A stretch of DNA of 64,000 nt from Trichostrongylus colubriformis (Eukaryota > Nematoda > Chromadorea > Rhabditida > Trichostrongylidae). The DNA lies in contig OZ022257.1 of NCBI GenBank assembly GCA_963978905.1, positions 23,451,274 through 23,515,273 on the forward strand, in the 5' to 3' direction. The translations under genes and the position numbers were made by a program. This document shows positions 45,535 to 58,725 of the stretch, piece by piece (within the stretch, counting starts at the first letter, position 1; each line of letters starts with the position of its first letter). Under the pieces are notes generated by a model, which saw nothing but the letters and a program-made list of their open reading frames with translations, searched no databases and was not told the DNA's origin.

Positions 45535-47215
45535 GTAATCGCTGCAACACTTTCCTCACACTCCCAGGTTAGCTCTAGAAATAGCAGGAGGATTGGGTCC
45601 CAGCGTAAATACTGATGAAATACTTCAGTTGCTGTAAATAAACAGGACCCTATCGTCTCAAGAGCGAACGTCCGTGCGGTTGTGACAGGTCAGTCACAGG
45701 ACGGACTTTTTGGATTTAACTCAATACCTTGACAGCATGGACAACAAAATCGCTGTCTATCAAAATCAGCCATCATAAGTTCTTAGCAACGTCTTTTCTA
45801 AGACCACATTTCATAATGCGCAATGAACTTGTCAGGCTTCATTGATGGAGGTCAATTTGTTAGGTTGCTAAGAGTATCAGGTGAAAAGTGGAGAAAAGAG
45901 AAGAACCACACAACTCTATAAGACACAAATTCAACTCAGTCCTCTGATGACCACCTCGCGCGGGCCGTCAACCTACAAGAAGGTGAATATCCTGGACGAG
46001 ATTTATCGTAGGGGTACCATGCAAAGTTCAGCGATATAATTGTTTCACTTGTTACCGCTACCTTCACTGTACATTTTACGTCGTATTCTTATCGACTGCA
46101 ATCCACTTTTCACTTATCATTCCCATCATCTCTAATCACGTCTAGCGCGAGGCGAGGTTAGTAACCTCATCGAACTGAGAGCTGCCTTACAATTAGTGCT
46201 GCAGTAAGTAACTACTGCCTCGCGGTAAGGTCGCAACTTTGACAGTTGCACACCACAGGGGAATGGGAGACACTTGAAGACAGGAAAGGCGTAATGTGGG
46301 TAATGAGAAATCCTGTGGTGAGTCAGCCAAATGAAGGCTACGGGTATAGGAGACTATATGCGGCGTGAATACAAGTGATTAGCGCCTTGGAGCCTCAAGT
46401 GGAGATTTCTTTTCCTTTCCATTTGTTTTATCCCAAGAGGTAAAGAGGTAAAGAGCAATACAAAGTGAACGTGGTGGAGTTCAGCAAATGCAAACAGGGG
46501 AGATTGCTGGGATATTCACCAACTTCTTAATTGCTTGTCCTATAAGGGTGTATATCACGAATGCAGTGGAAACATTTATAGTGAGAACAGGTATACCATG
46601 TGACAATGTACCCATTGTGATAGTAAACAGCGCTAATTATGATAATACCAGTTGGCTGGCGCACACTACTGCGCGTTACTCATGGCGATGTTGCGCAATA
46701 AGGATTTGAGCAATACGACCATCGGTGTGTACGGCATTGAGTGGAAACTTCCCCTTATCTACCTAGCTTTCAAATTCAAACATAGCAGTCGGTAATATGC
46801 GCCAGCCAACTGGTCTTCGATGAAGTAATATGTGCACCTTATGCTTTATACTGCATTCTATGAGTCAAATATCCTTTTTTGATAGAGGATGGAATTGAAT
46901 GATGGGTGGTTGTGGCATCCCATTGACAGAGGCCTTCTCTGGGGTGTTCATCGGTTGGCTATAGCAACTGCCATTCATCAACCTTAATCGGCCAACCCGC
47001 CTTTTCTCAGTGTTTCCAGAAAATTCCCCTAACTCGAAATTTTTCGACAACCGGATTGTTTCTCGCTTTTCCTCTTTCTCATTGAAAAGACTTTTCAAAC
47101 CTTAGCAAAGATGGAAATGACTTTAACAGCACTAGATGCTTGTTTTCCTTTGTGAGCTCTACTCTTCCCATAGATTCTTGCTATATCGTGTCTTCTCTTT
47201 CATCACGCTTTCCAG

Positions 47216-47414
47216 TCCGTGGCCACTCAAATTGTCGTCATCACTTCCTTTAGAGCAAAATTGTGAGCTATCTACTACGCTCCATTGTATCGTTTCTGAA
47301 GCTGAGTGTACTGATGAGTTTGATACATATATCATCAGATGGCATGCATCCAGTCCAACAGGCATGGATTACACTTGGGCGATGCAACTTGCTCAGTTGG
47401 GATTGGTCAAAAGC
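47216..47414 (+). CDS. Candidate exon, unidentified gene
   Basis: The acceptor GCTTTCCAG precedes an open stretch containing ECTDEFDTYIIRWHASS and GMDYTWAMQLAQLGLV. The composition is strongly protein-like. The donor is uncertain (GTCAAA or GTTATC). Likely part of the same + strand gene as the exons further right. Confidence 0.4.
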
Positions 47415-47769
47415 GTTATCATCATTTCTAGTCAAATATTGTATATTGACTATTTTTTGGGCCAAAAATAGAGTTTTGAAAATGGAATGTTCGTGAAATC
47501 ATGCCAGACACTTCTTGATTTGAGTTGGAGGAGTGTAGCAAACACTAGTTTCACCTTATTATAAATATAAGTGTATATACTTTCATTCCTGAACTTTTTC
47601 CAAAGTCTTTCTCTTTTGCTACTGATAAAAGGTTGTTCGTGATGGCCTTGGTCAAGACAGCCATCTTGAAGAGCTGGGCTGCTACGAAAAAAAAAACGGG
47701 TCGTCTCAAGTGAGCTGTGTGGTGTTCAGCTGCCGGGATGCGGGGATGGGAGCTACTTCAAGGTATCCT

Positions 47770-48130
47770 GAGTGGTAAAGATAAAGTGAAAACTGGGAAC
47801 ACATGACCTCTGAAAACAAACATCTTCAGAAGAGGTGATATCTGGTGAAACTCGCACTGACAACGCTCGGTTTGATTGAGGTCATATCACGATCCCGCAG
47901 CGCAGTGATTCGCACGGGACAACGTTCGCAGGTGGCTGATTTAGCGGCTAGTGATACAGAAGGGTACGAGAGAAAGAGCGTTCTAGATTTCCTATTCCTT
48001 TGATTTTCGCTGCTTTATTTCATTTTCTCTACCATCACACTGCTGATATTCACTACTCCTACATTCATATTCTGTAATTTGCCATATCTCCTTTTCCGGG
48101 TCTTCAACAACTTTAGAAGAACTATCCGTC
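47770..48130 (+). repeat. Dispersed repeat family B, copy 4
   Basis: Shares AACTCGCACTGA, GGTCATATCACGATCCCGCA and ACACTGCTGATATTCAC-like blocks with the other three copies. Confidence 0.7.
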
Positions 48131-49031
48131 CGGTATAGCACGTAAGAGCAATAACACAAAAATTTTAGCAGTTTTCATTGACCATGACTCTTTTTCGCTG
48201 GTCCGTTTTGTGGATTTTAGCGGTATCCATCCAACTCAAGACCTTTGCTGAACGATGCATTCCTTTACTTGTGGAAGCCTGCCTTTTTGCATAACTGAAA
48301 TCTGAGCCGCCATCGTTAATGCACTTTTCTCTTCGTCCTGCGTTGTGCGTTGGACAGCGTAGAAATGTCAGCTTTCAATCTTGATGACACCTTCTGAGCA
48401 TGACATTTATCATGATGAGGCATCGAAATTTGTCATCATGGCCGAGTCGTTGTCTGTTTTCTAAACACCCCTGGATCTGAGAATCTTCTGAATGTGATTC
48501 ATCAGTCTCTTTAATGTGCGACATAACGACGGGAGTACTTTCGAATCTGCATTCATACCGTGAACGCGAGAAACCTTTAACAACCTTTTGTACAACCTAA
48601 TGGTATAGATGGGAGGCAAAAAGCACATCACCCATGATAAACCCATCACCCGTTCCATCCATGGGTCCATGAGTTGAAGATCGCGCTCTAGTAAATCATC
48701 ACAATTGATAGTGCATGAGTTTCTTAAAAGTTTTCAACAACCTTGTGTATTATGTGAAGGGACTGAACCACCCTCATTCCAACCATGCTAGTTGCCACTG
48801 TCAAGGAGGGGAGAACTGAGATGGGAATACGTCTTCGACGAGCGTCCTTCTATCTTTCATGCGAATATACCGCAGCGAAATGGATTGATAGTGGTGCCAT
48901 CCATCATAAATCCATTACTTAGAACAGCTTTCTCAACTTCTTTCTTTCGAAGGCAATCCATCTACAGCTTTGGTTGCCACTACCCAACCACCAACGGTGG
49001 TTGAGTTGAAAAATATTTGAGATATTATATA

Positions 49032-49861
49032 TTAGGTTGTAGGTAAAGTTTTAGCCGGTTTTGCGAATCAAAAGTTAAATCCAATGTTCAAAGCGCGTCA
49101 CGACTTACCCATCATGCTCTTAAAATAGAGGAAAAGTAAGTTTTTCTAAATATATAGTTTCCCCATAATTGCAATAATTGCATAGAGTATTTGAATAGGT
49201 GGGGGATCTTGAGCACAGCAAGAATGACATTTCGAAAGACTCAACTTCACGAGTTCTAGTTCGGTCGAGCAGCGATGGAAGCAACTACAAATGTGACAAC
49301 TGCAAGTGCAGAAATGGGAATGAGTTGCTCGGATTTTCAAATGATCAATGCGCATCAATTAAGACAGAAAGCGATGAGCGTCAATATTGGCAGGGATATC
49401 TGAAAGTATTGACATCCCCATTCAACCATTGATGTGGTTGACCAATCTGGCTCCATATCGTCGAAACTCAGAAAATGGGTGCTGCACAACCTCTCGAGCG
49501 GTCATTCGCAGATCGACGGAATTTTTTCACAGATCGTCGTCCATAAATTGAATGATTTGCAGGCCAGAGTCCTCACTCGTTATCAATACTCGTCAAACCT
49601 AGCTCTGACTTAACCCCAGTTTTCTAAACATTTAAGCAGCTCCTTCAACGCAGTGTGGTCAGGAAGCATGACGACTTGGAGTCGACATTTTACGAAAATC
49701 ACCAGACTTTCCTCGAAATGGAGAATACAAATATGCACAATGTTGGCAAAAGTTTGGGCATCCTATGGTGATTATTCCATGGGAAAAGATGCAGTCTGAG
49801 CTGGACTATGGTCTCTCAAAGTAATGCTCGGAAACAGGCCCAAACTTTCCTTACGACCTAA
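49032..49861 (+). mobile_element. Mariner-type non-autonomous element, family D copy 2
   Basis: Left end TTAGGTTGTAGGTAAAGTTT at 49032 and right end AAACTTTCCTTACGACCTAA ending at 49861 form inverted termini next to TA. The interior is related to 36566-37250. No intact transposase frame. Confidence 0.65.
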
Positions 49862-49927
49862 TATTTGAGATATGTGATATGTTCCTAATCATGTGATGTG
49901 TACTTGCAATAAAGAAGTTCCTCACAG

Positions 49928-50091
49928 TCATGCTCGTGGTCGGGCCTTCGATTTCCTAATAAGCTGTGTATTCGCTGGTGGTGTTGATGTAGGTCTGATG
50001 AGGTACCTTTGTCACATTCTTACTTTGTTCTTAGTACGTGCTGAGCATGTGGCTGAATGTGTAATCTCTTCTCAACTGTTTTTCACTTAAA
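49928..50091 (+). CDS. Candidate exon, unidentified gene
   Basis: The acceptor CTCACAG at 49921-49927 leads into HARGRAFDFLISCVFAGGVD, with a possible donor after 49998 (GTACCT) or further reading to the stop near 50090. The hydrophobic, protein-like composition suggests an exon of the large + strand gene. Its end is not settled. Confidence 0.35.
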
Positions 50092-50449
50092 TTAGAAGAG
50101 CGCCGTAGATGCAAATACGGTGTGAACAAGAGGTCGATCTGCTACTCGCGCTGATTAAAATAAACTGTTTCTTTATGGCTTTCGGGATGACCTATACCTT
50201 GTGCACTCCTTATTTGCACTGTTCACTGAGCTCTTATGCATTCTTCTCTTTCACATCACTAAAACGATCAATATATACCTTCGTAATTCCCATACCGAAA
50301 GTTCCCCTATCTGCCTGCTCTCGAGACCAACAGGGATACATGAATTCGCTAAGTTCCTGGTCCAAGAATGAAAACATTTAATCATTTAGTTGTGCAATGC
50401 GTTCGTGCCGTTTTTACTCCTTTCCTTCGCAACATTCTCTCCGTCCTTC

Positions 50450-50960
50450 TGTCAAGTTTATATGTGTATTAGATAGAGCTTTCTGCTTTATAAAATGGCA
50501 CTGCTTTTTTTGAGTCCTTTAATTATTTGATATTAGAAAGGTTCAAAAATGGTGTAATCCGATAAGGAAAATTCGGTTTTTGTCATTTCCTTTTTTCGTC
50601 TGCCTTCGAGGCCGAAAGACCCATGTGCATATGTTTTTGATAGAGCCTTTTCAGCTTTACAAAATGGTTCCATATTTTGGGTCACCTGAATTTATATTGC
50701 TATGAAGGCTTAGAAATGGAGCACTCAGCAAAAACGTGTATTCTCGCCACTTGCTCTTCATCGCATCCCATCGAGGTCAAAGAGAATAAACATATACGCA
50801 TTCAATAGAGCGTTTTCTCTATCGAACGCATAAATGATGCGAGGTGCATTCCACCTTTAGTTCCTTTCGCAGTGTAATATTTCTGATGTTTAGAAATGAG
50901 GTGCTTAGCAAAAACCTGCACGCCGTTTTCCGCTATATATCGGAATTTAGCCAAAAAGTT
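50450..50960. repeat. Degenerate ~170-bp tandem repeat, three units
   Basis: Units near 50462, 50629 and 50796 share a CATATG(T/C)-like start, GATAGAGC(C)TTTT, TTTACAAAATGG, and TTAGAAATGG(A)GC followed by CAGCAAAAAC. No gene. Confidence 0.55.
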
Positions 50961-51532
50961 TCATTGGACCAAAAAAGCCAAAATATTTTATAAGTAAACT
51001 GATGTCCGATGTTATTTCTCCCACATTATTCGATCTGGAGCAAAGCAGGTCATCCTTTTTAGTCCTAGGAAAGATTCTTCGGTGCTATGGCAATGAGGGG
51101 GGGGGTGACATCCCTCTATGGACATTGTTATCACCTAAGCCTGGATATAAGGGGAGGAGAGCCCCCTTTCCACTCTCCACTGAGGCCTAGGCAAAAACAT
51201 AAGCCTGAGTGTGCAAGTTGACCCTTCAAAGAACTCTACAAGATGCTCAGATGTGCAACGTTGTATAATATGCTCCCCTCATTGCACAGCTTCAAAGCAA
51301 GCTCATTAAAGAATTAATAGGTGCAGTTCCGAGGAAATCTTCATAATTTCACAAAATGAACTATTTCGGAGTCTGAAAACGAATTTCAGTGCAACTTTTT
51401 CAGTGACTAGGCGCATGCAATGTGTATCAGTGTGTACTAGACGCATACGATGTGTACCAGATGAATGTACATACTGCTTTCATAATTTTTCCTTAACAGT
51501 TTTGCCTATTAACTTTGCTACATTTGTTGCAG

Positions 51533-54500
51533 CCGTGATCCATCTTTCTCCTCCGCGTCATACTGGCTTTTGCTGCTGATGATAGAACACTATGTTTCTC
51601 GGGGCACCCCCACTAGAATTCGTCGAACTGATGCTAGAATTCCAGAGTAAGATGTGGAGATGATCGGGCTGGTGTGGTCGCTGGTTTCCTCAGTGGTGGA
51701 GACAGCGCGAAGACGGAGGTTGGCCGCTTTCCTGGCTGACTTCCTAGCCCACGTCAGCAACGATGGACTCATGCTTGTCTGTCGACATATCACGTAAGTC
51801 CTAACTATTTACGCCCTTTCCACATCTGATCATCTTCCTATCTTCAGACCAATTACATCCCCGCCATCATCCACTGGCTTGTCCCGATTCTCCAGCGATC
51901 CGCAGATCTCCACTGGAAGCAACAATCGATCTGTGTTGTACAGAAATGAACGGACCGAAGTGGTCACTGAAAAAGCTGAGGTTCGATGAGCATTTTGATT
52001 ATTTTGACTAAAACCAAATGACTAACTGACCACCACGATCATTTCAGGCGTTGAAGCCGTCGCAATGGCGTTTTGTGAAGGGTAGTGTAGTACCACCTAC
52101 GGCCTCAGAAAGTCGGGTGTTCTTCATCGCTCAACGGGCATCCGTCAATGATTCGTCTATTAGCGCAAGATTACGATTAACTGCCTTCGATGCGGTGCCT
52201 TATTGCACAGTTTTTGTACGTCACACACCTTTTATTTTATTTTTTTAAATTATTTCACACTTTCTCACTGTTTTCCTTTTACATTTTATTACTTACTCCA
52301 ACTTATATACAGACTTGCGTCGTTCTCGGGGTGTCCTGTTCTGTGTAGAACTAAATACGTTAAAGACAAGATCCTTTTCGCTTCGCACAATATTGTGGGC
52401 ATCGCTTGGCACAGTGCAGAAGATGTCCATTCCGAATTGCTGTGAGCTTAAATCGAGCCTGTTTCATGTCACCACATATCACGTCGTGTGCTGCGCACCT
52501 ATTCTGCACTAGCAAAGCTGGTTGAGTTAAAGGCAGTGATAGGGGAATTCGGACGAAAAGTGGAAAAAGCAGTGAATATGAGGGGGCGGTCAAGATGCCT
52601 AGTAATAGGACAGTTAAGAAAAACGGATGGAAATGGCCAAAGACCCGAGAGAAAGGACCACTTCCTACCGTTGTTTCGCGACGTGGACGATCTTCCTCTG
52701 TAGGCGGGTAGTCCGGACGAGTTTTCTATTGGCGCGTTGCCAAATCGTAAACACGAGCTATGTTTGGAAAAAAGTAAGCATCTTTCTTTCCTGGAGTGGC
52801 TTCGAGCTAAAACGGAGAAAGCGTGCCGCGATACCTTCCACTTCCACCCCAGCCAATCACGGATGCTCGTCCTAGGAGGCGGACCGAGTTAAGAAAGGCG
52901 AATGGAGCTAGAAAAGCTACCTCTGTCACAGCTTAGAGGCCCGCCTTTCGCAGTTAGTTTCACCCACGTAGGCTTCCTAAGCTCCTAGTTTTCAAGTAAA
53001 CGACTCGTTTTAGCGATTCCTACCCGCTCACATTAGTCCTATCGCAGTCTTTAAGCTCATGCTAGCTCAGCTCTTATCAGTTGGCGCAATAATGATATAA
53101 CCAAGCATATCTAGAAGAAAACATACACCCAGGTGGCTCCAGAGAGGGTATCGCTAGAAACGACCTTGCGACTTGTCCAGAGCATACCGAAGCGGATGAC
53201 TGAAGTGACTGGAAAGAACGAAAAGGCCACAAGATCTTGAATATTGTTGTTACTGTTGCAAATTTCCTCAAGAAAATTCGAAATCCTAGGTGTACCTATA
53301 TTTTTGGTGCGCCCTAATTTTCGAAAAAATGCAAATAAAAATTTCGTTATTCTTTGTCTTCAAATCCACTGATGGGCTCGATCGCGGCAGTCATCAGGTA
53401 CTACATGTAAACATTTGGGAGGGAATCGTTAATCTGTTCTAGAGACATAGATGAAAGATTGGGTGAACTTATACTTTTGGGATGCACTTGTGCGAAAAGA
53501 AACTACATACGAATCAATTGGAATCTCTCCCAAACAATGTCATAATGGCACTTTCTTACTTCGCCTTGCATATGCTCTCTCATAATCCAACGCAGGTCAG
53601 ATTTGTTTCAGTTGGATTCGAGCTGTGAGAGGGTCGGTTGGCATCGATACGCGAACGCATCGCTCTACTCCTGCCCGCTGGAGCGATTTATCGATGTCGT
53701 CTACGCTTTCTCTGAAGGCGCTCTTTTCGACAATGTCACTGATGCGTGGGTCATCGACAGTCTGAACAGTGAGTTGTTTGCAAATTTTCGCAATTTTGCA
53801 ACGGAAAGGTCGCATCGGAAATGCCACACACGCTCACATGATGTGGCCTTTCCGTCCTAAGTGAAATCAACTATTTGAGAATTATTGTTTCACAAGCTTT
53901 TAACGGCTTCATCTGATTTCCTCAACACCATTGGAGAGTTTACTGACGCAACAGTAATTCCAGAAATAGGCCATTGTGTAAGCGCTTTCGAAGACATATT
54001 GAAGGATTAACTCGGCAAAAAAGTTCTTTCCTGTATGATAACGCTCTGGAAACCCTGATGCAGGATTCTTGACGTGCCCTGAGAAGGATCTGGTGTTGCC
54101 ATAGCAAAAAACGATCTGGGCGCAGGTCAGAAGCGAACATCTACCAGATACTCCACCTTCCAAAAAAATGCACCTGAGGAGGCAGGCGTTGCTGTGCGAG
54201 TGTTGATATAAAGTGAAATCTGATGGGGTCGGGTAAATAGCAGCAGCTGAGAGTGATGAATCTTAAAGCGAAGCTTAAAGACCGCACTATGGCTCGTGAA
54301 GATCACTTCTAAATCAAGGGCTATGTCGCACCGTTCAAAGCAGCCCTATCCAGAGACGCTTCTGCACCTGGGTTACCGACCGCAGAGGTTGTCTGCCACG
54401 ATGCGGATCTCAAAGTCACATAGGGTCGGACCCCACCTGCGCCTGTCTTGTCCGTTCTGCATGCGGATTATGCCTTGGGCTTACAAGGGAAGGGCCGATG

Positions 54501-57500
54501 AAAAAGTGGCTGTTTTAATGGGATAGTATGGTATTTTCGGATACTGATCGAATTTGCTCTCCAAATTTGCAAAACCATTTCTCGGCAATGTTACAAGGTC
54601 CTTTTTCGACGAGTGTGGCTCAAGTACACCACAGGAGAGTACTTCAGCAGCCGTCTGGCATTATAGCACGCGTCGCTCCCTAATGAGTGCCCACTGGCAC
54701 TTTGTGCATGCGACAATGTAAAAGCTTTCCGGCTTCTTGGAAATTGGAAAACACCTCCTTGTAGAGCTAGATGAGCTGATTTGGATAATATGTAATTTTA
54801 CATAGGATTAGTGAAGAAGAAGTGAGTTATAGTAAGAAAAAACGAAAAAAAACGGATCCTCGTTTTCCGCGTTTTTGTTTTTCGAAAATTCACGGCGGTT
54901 ATTGTACTTAGCCCATCACACAAAAGCTGAACTTCGAAAAATTGCGTCCCCAGTCTTCCTCTTCAGTTCTCATATATGAGGCTGACTCATCTTATTTCAG
55001 CTGTTTCGATGCCGTACAGTGAGATATCTGGGAATATCATCAGGCCGGATTCTCCACTCGCTCAGTCATTAACGCATCTCAATCAGGTCGGTTCTTCACG
55101 GTTTACAGACAAGCGACCGCGCGAAAATTTTCCACGAAAACTGTTGTGTACTAGTAGTACATATATGAGACCACCTTTCTGTACAGATGTGCTTCTGTTT
55201 GCAAGTGCAAAACAAATTAGCCAAAAGTCCAGCTCCCACCCAAAGTGTGTCATCCTTTTTTCTCTACTCACGAGTAGTTACTCCAACGCTGCTTTATACC
55301 TGATCCCTCTCCTGAAGCGCGATCCGGTATGAAAGAACTGCCATATCACTCAGAAGACGTGCCGCTGTCTCTCACCCTCAAAGAAGCCTTGAAAGAGATG
55401 TAGCTGTCCAGGCTCCCCAAAAACGCTGAAATGGAACTTGCACTTCATTTTCTGCTCCGGACCTCTCTACCTCTCAATACTGCCTACCTTTGACGAGTCC
55501 AACACCGATGAAATGGCCGAGGCAACTCCTTCTGAGAACTACGCTAACGCAGAGCCTTAGAGCACTTGGCAACGTACTAAGCTCGATTCCATTTCCCTCT
55601 TTCGGGTTGAGCAAGTCAAGGGCGCAGTACTGATGGATAATAACACTTGATGGAGTGAGAGCAGTATTTATCAAGTGTTTCGAGCATTTCGTTCGTTTCT
55701 TGGTCTGCTCCTTAGGCACATCTGTACTCATTTCGAGCCTCGACCAACTTTGCGTTTCAACTTTTTTTAGAAGGCTTTATTTTACATTTTCGATGACTAC
55801 CGTGATTTTATGTTACTCTCATTATTTATTTCCCTCAAGTAAACCTGGTAAATGTCATTCTATGGAAGTGGCTGATCACCTCAGTTCTGATCAGAATTCA
55901 ATTCAAAACCATTTTTAGCGCCCACTATCACTTTTGGAGCAGCTGTACCTGAGCGACAGCCGTGTGTGGTCAGAACAATTTGTCAGTGAAACTGCTCTTC
56001 ACGTCATAGGGCAGCGTGCATTTGATTCGCTTCCCAGGTAAGAAGAAACGTCATTACCTATAATTATTTCTACGAGCTCGTTTAATTTTGTTCTACTTCT
56101 GAACTGCATAAGCAATAAGCGAATGCAAGCTGGTGCTTGTGGTGACGTCTATAAAGGATAATCACAGAAAGCATATGAATTTTTTCTCATTTGTAATTAT
56201 TTCATCCTATGAACGGTTTCCGAGGACGCACTGTGGTTGTTGAGTACCGTACCATGGTTATTTGTGTACGTTACCTTATCTTCCCTCTTTCATCAGGCGA
56301 ATGTCACATCGCCTTCAACTCTCTCAAAGGCACAGTTTATAATTTGACCATCCTAGTTCCATCCGTGAATAGATCGATATATGAGCATTCGAAGGCTCTG
56401 AAGCTGAGATTGAAAATTGCAAGAAGTTTCGAGCAACGCAATAGCACCAGTATCGTGTGAGCTCTCAAGTCCTTATTCTTGGATACGGCACGGAATCATC
56501 CGAATCTCACGTCGTGTAGGTGTTCAACCACTTACAGGGCGGGAGCACGATTCATAATCTCCTATATTACGGTGCAGTGCTCCATTAACTTCTGCGGACA
56601 ACATGCTGCATCCATCGCTAGGTTATCGATCAAAGCCACGTGTATCTGTGATGTGTTTAGGCCACGCACACCACTTGATATGCACACCACAAAGAGGGTT
56701 TCATCTGTGCAGGGATTTGCAGGAGGACTACAACTTGTCTTTCATGGCAAAATGTGTCATACTCTGTTCACTTGGTCCCTGGTTTCCCTTAGCAGTCGAC
56801 ACATTCATTCTTTTCGCGCTGCCTTTGAGATTGTGTTTGAATCGCACTGTGTTGAACAGGTACCTGTCTCGTGAAAGCAGAGCTTACATATTTTGCGTGA
56901 GGCATAATTCCATGTTTTAAACAGCGCCTTCACGCCAAGAAGGACAAAGTTTGCCGAACCGGGTGAACAGTGCTTCAACCATTGGAAACACAAACAACGA
57001 CTTCACAGAATTCGCATGTCTAGGGCAAGGCTAGGAACCACCGAAAGAAAGCCTCGTGACGAACACACCTTTTGCCCTCTCTCTATCCCTGATTAGCTTC
57101 ACTCTACCGCATCCTTACTGTGATTCACATGAGAAGTTCTCTGCTTCTTCCTTTCGTTTTCCCTTTCCGTCAGCCTTGAAATGGCAGCGACCACAGACCG
57201 ACCATATTAACGACCTTAAATGCTTATTTGACTCAACGAAGGCACAAGCAATGCTAATCTCTCGGTTCGTTTCATTTAGACCATGCCATGACCCAGTTCT
57301 GAGGGAAGCTGGTCCGTTAAGAACCCGCCGTCCATCATTCGGACTGTTGGAGCTCATATCTCACCATTGTTAGTGCTATGCATTGCATTATCGGTACAGT
57401 TAGTGCTATGCCTTGGACAGCAACAAAGAAAGTTAGACATATGTATTCTTGGATTCGTGATTATTATAATTACTCCGTAATTGCCAATCAGGTCGTCTTC

Positions 57501-58295
57501 AGAAACATTATTTCGGAGCGTGGATGTAACAGGAAAATCCGTTTTTGTATAATGACTACTGTAGCGGCCATTGTCCCGGGTACTCATTTATGTGCTTAAA
57601 ATACATACAAAGTCGTATTTCTGCATAACTCGATACTACGAAGACAACGGGAGGGGTACGTAGTTTATGTCGAATTTTCGCGCGGCAAATGGCGACGCGA
57701 GTTTCTTCGCGTGTTATGCGTACATTGCAACACTCCCTTAACAGTTTATGCCCAAATTAATTATTTATCCCTAAATTAGTATTGGTATCGTGTAATGCTA
57801 TCGTTTTTTTTAAATTTTTATGTTACTGTTTTGTCTTTTTGGGGCACAGAAGTCATTGTTTTAGATAATGATGAGATAAACAGCTATTTCTTGGAAGACC
57901 TCCATGGTACCAGACCCTTGCGTCTTGAGCGTAATTCCAGCCGACCGCGGCAAGTTGTGCCGACGGCGCTGAGAGTGTGACGTTGCAAAGCGAAAATTCG
58001 ACATAAGTCTACACACCCCAACATGAGGGAGTGATGGGTAGTCAGGAATGGAGAGAGGCATGTTCTCAGTTAATGAAGGCGTGAGTCTCGAAAAGACGAG
58101 CTGTGGCGCAACTCAATCGCCTTATCATGGCCGTATCGCAGTGCGTACTAACTGGGTAGTTTACTCATTGCCGACTTCCTCCATCTCCCCTCCGCTTAGA
58201 CAAAGGCAGCAGATGGGCCTTTTAGAGCAACGTCAGGGGTTACAAAGGGGTTACTTTCTTGGGCTTCCCCCGTTTTATTCTGTTATGTTTCCTGA
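51533..58295 (+). CDS. Large multi-exon gene, unidentified, with two apparent lesions
   Basis: Thirteen exons join with consistent phase: 51533-51646, 51694-51793, 51848-51980, 52048-52215, 53612-53768, 55001-55086, 55919-56037, 56661-56859, 56925-56962, 57097-57368, 57865-57974, 58046-58155, 58200-58295 (about 567 residues). The gene starts upstream and continues downstream. Sample segments are AAFLADFLAHVSNDGLMLV, RFIDVVYAFSEGALFDNV, LLEQLYLSDSRVWSEQFV and VAQLNRLIMAVSQCVLTG. It looks like a helical soluble protein; no signal peptide, membrane span or known motif was seen, and I do not recognise the family. Lesion 1: in exon 1 the coding frame slips by one base near 51598-51610 (a CGGGGCACCCC tract). 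Lesion 2: an in-frame TGA at 58082-58084, where a CGA would fit. It may be a young pseudogene or contain assembly errors. An ATG at 51592 could give a shorter intact start. The small exon at 56925 is the least certain. Confidence 0.6.
52860..53045 (-). repeat. Dispersed repeat family A, inverted relic
   Basis: Reverse-complement relative of the left part of family A: TAGGCTTCCTAAGCTCCTAG and TTTTCAAGTAAACGAC correspond to the AGGAAGCCTA and ACTTGAAAAC blocks at 32505. It lies in an intron of the large gene. Confidence 0.55.
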
Positions 58296-58424
58296 GTGAG
58301 TCTTACTTGATTCGATATACTATATACGCAGAAAGTTCTGCCGGTGCACAACGCCCTCACTGTAGCTAGCATATTGATACAAAAGGCAAAAGGCATTGAA
58401 ATACAATACACTAAGCATTCATCT

Positions 58425-58725
58425 TGCACATTCGTGGCCTCCCTGCAGAGAACCAGAATGCTTCCAAAACTTTCCTTGACGAAATTTCCGTTTCGTCCAC
58501 CAAAATAGACCATATAAATCAATGTCATTCCCGTTATGCTCCACAATTTATGTTTCCAAGTAGGCTGATTGTAATGCCACGCCTCTTTTTAGCTAGATAT
58601 TCCTTGATGCGAATAACCAGTGCCCTCCCGGTTCTCCAATGTACTCGTTATTACAAGCCCTACACTTAAGTTGATAAACTACTGCAACCTTTTCGCACTG
58701 CCTATCGTACACTCCGTTGCGGACA
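58425..58725 (-). mobile_element. Penelope-like element fragment (GIY-YIG end)
   Basis: On the minus strand, in shifting frames, the sequence reads YDRQCEK, then VVYQLKCRACNNEYIGE (the GIY-YIG nuclease start), then VIRIKEYLAKKRRG, then RKVLEAFWFSAGRPRM. These appear in the order found at the C-terminus of nematode Penelope-like elements. At least two frame changes and an internal deletion make it dead. It lies in an intron of the large + strand gene. Confidence 0.7.

Noticed and set aside
46150..46260. tRNA gene suggested by short inverted segments
   Set aside because: No box A/box B pair with correct spacing and no acceptor stem.
56297..56342. Short terminal exon ending the large gene with TAA
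   Set aside because: It fits by phase, but the acceptor at 56660 also fits and gives a long protein-like exon that continues in phase.
57378..57599. Coding-like frame between two exons of the large gene
   Set aside because: Using it needs a 31-base intron. The exon ending at 57368 joins in phase directly to 57865 without it.
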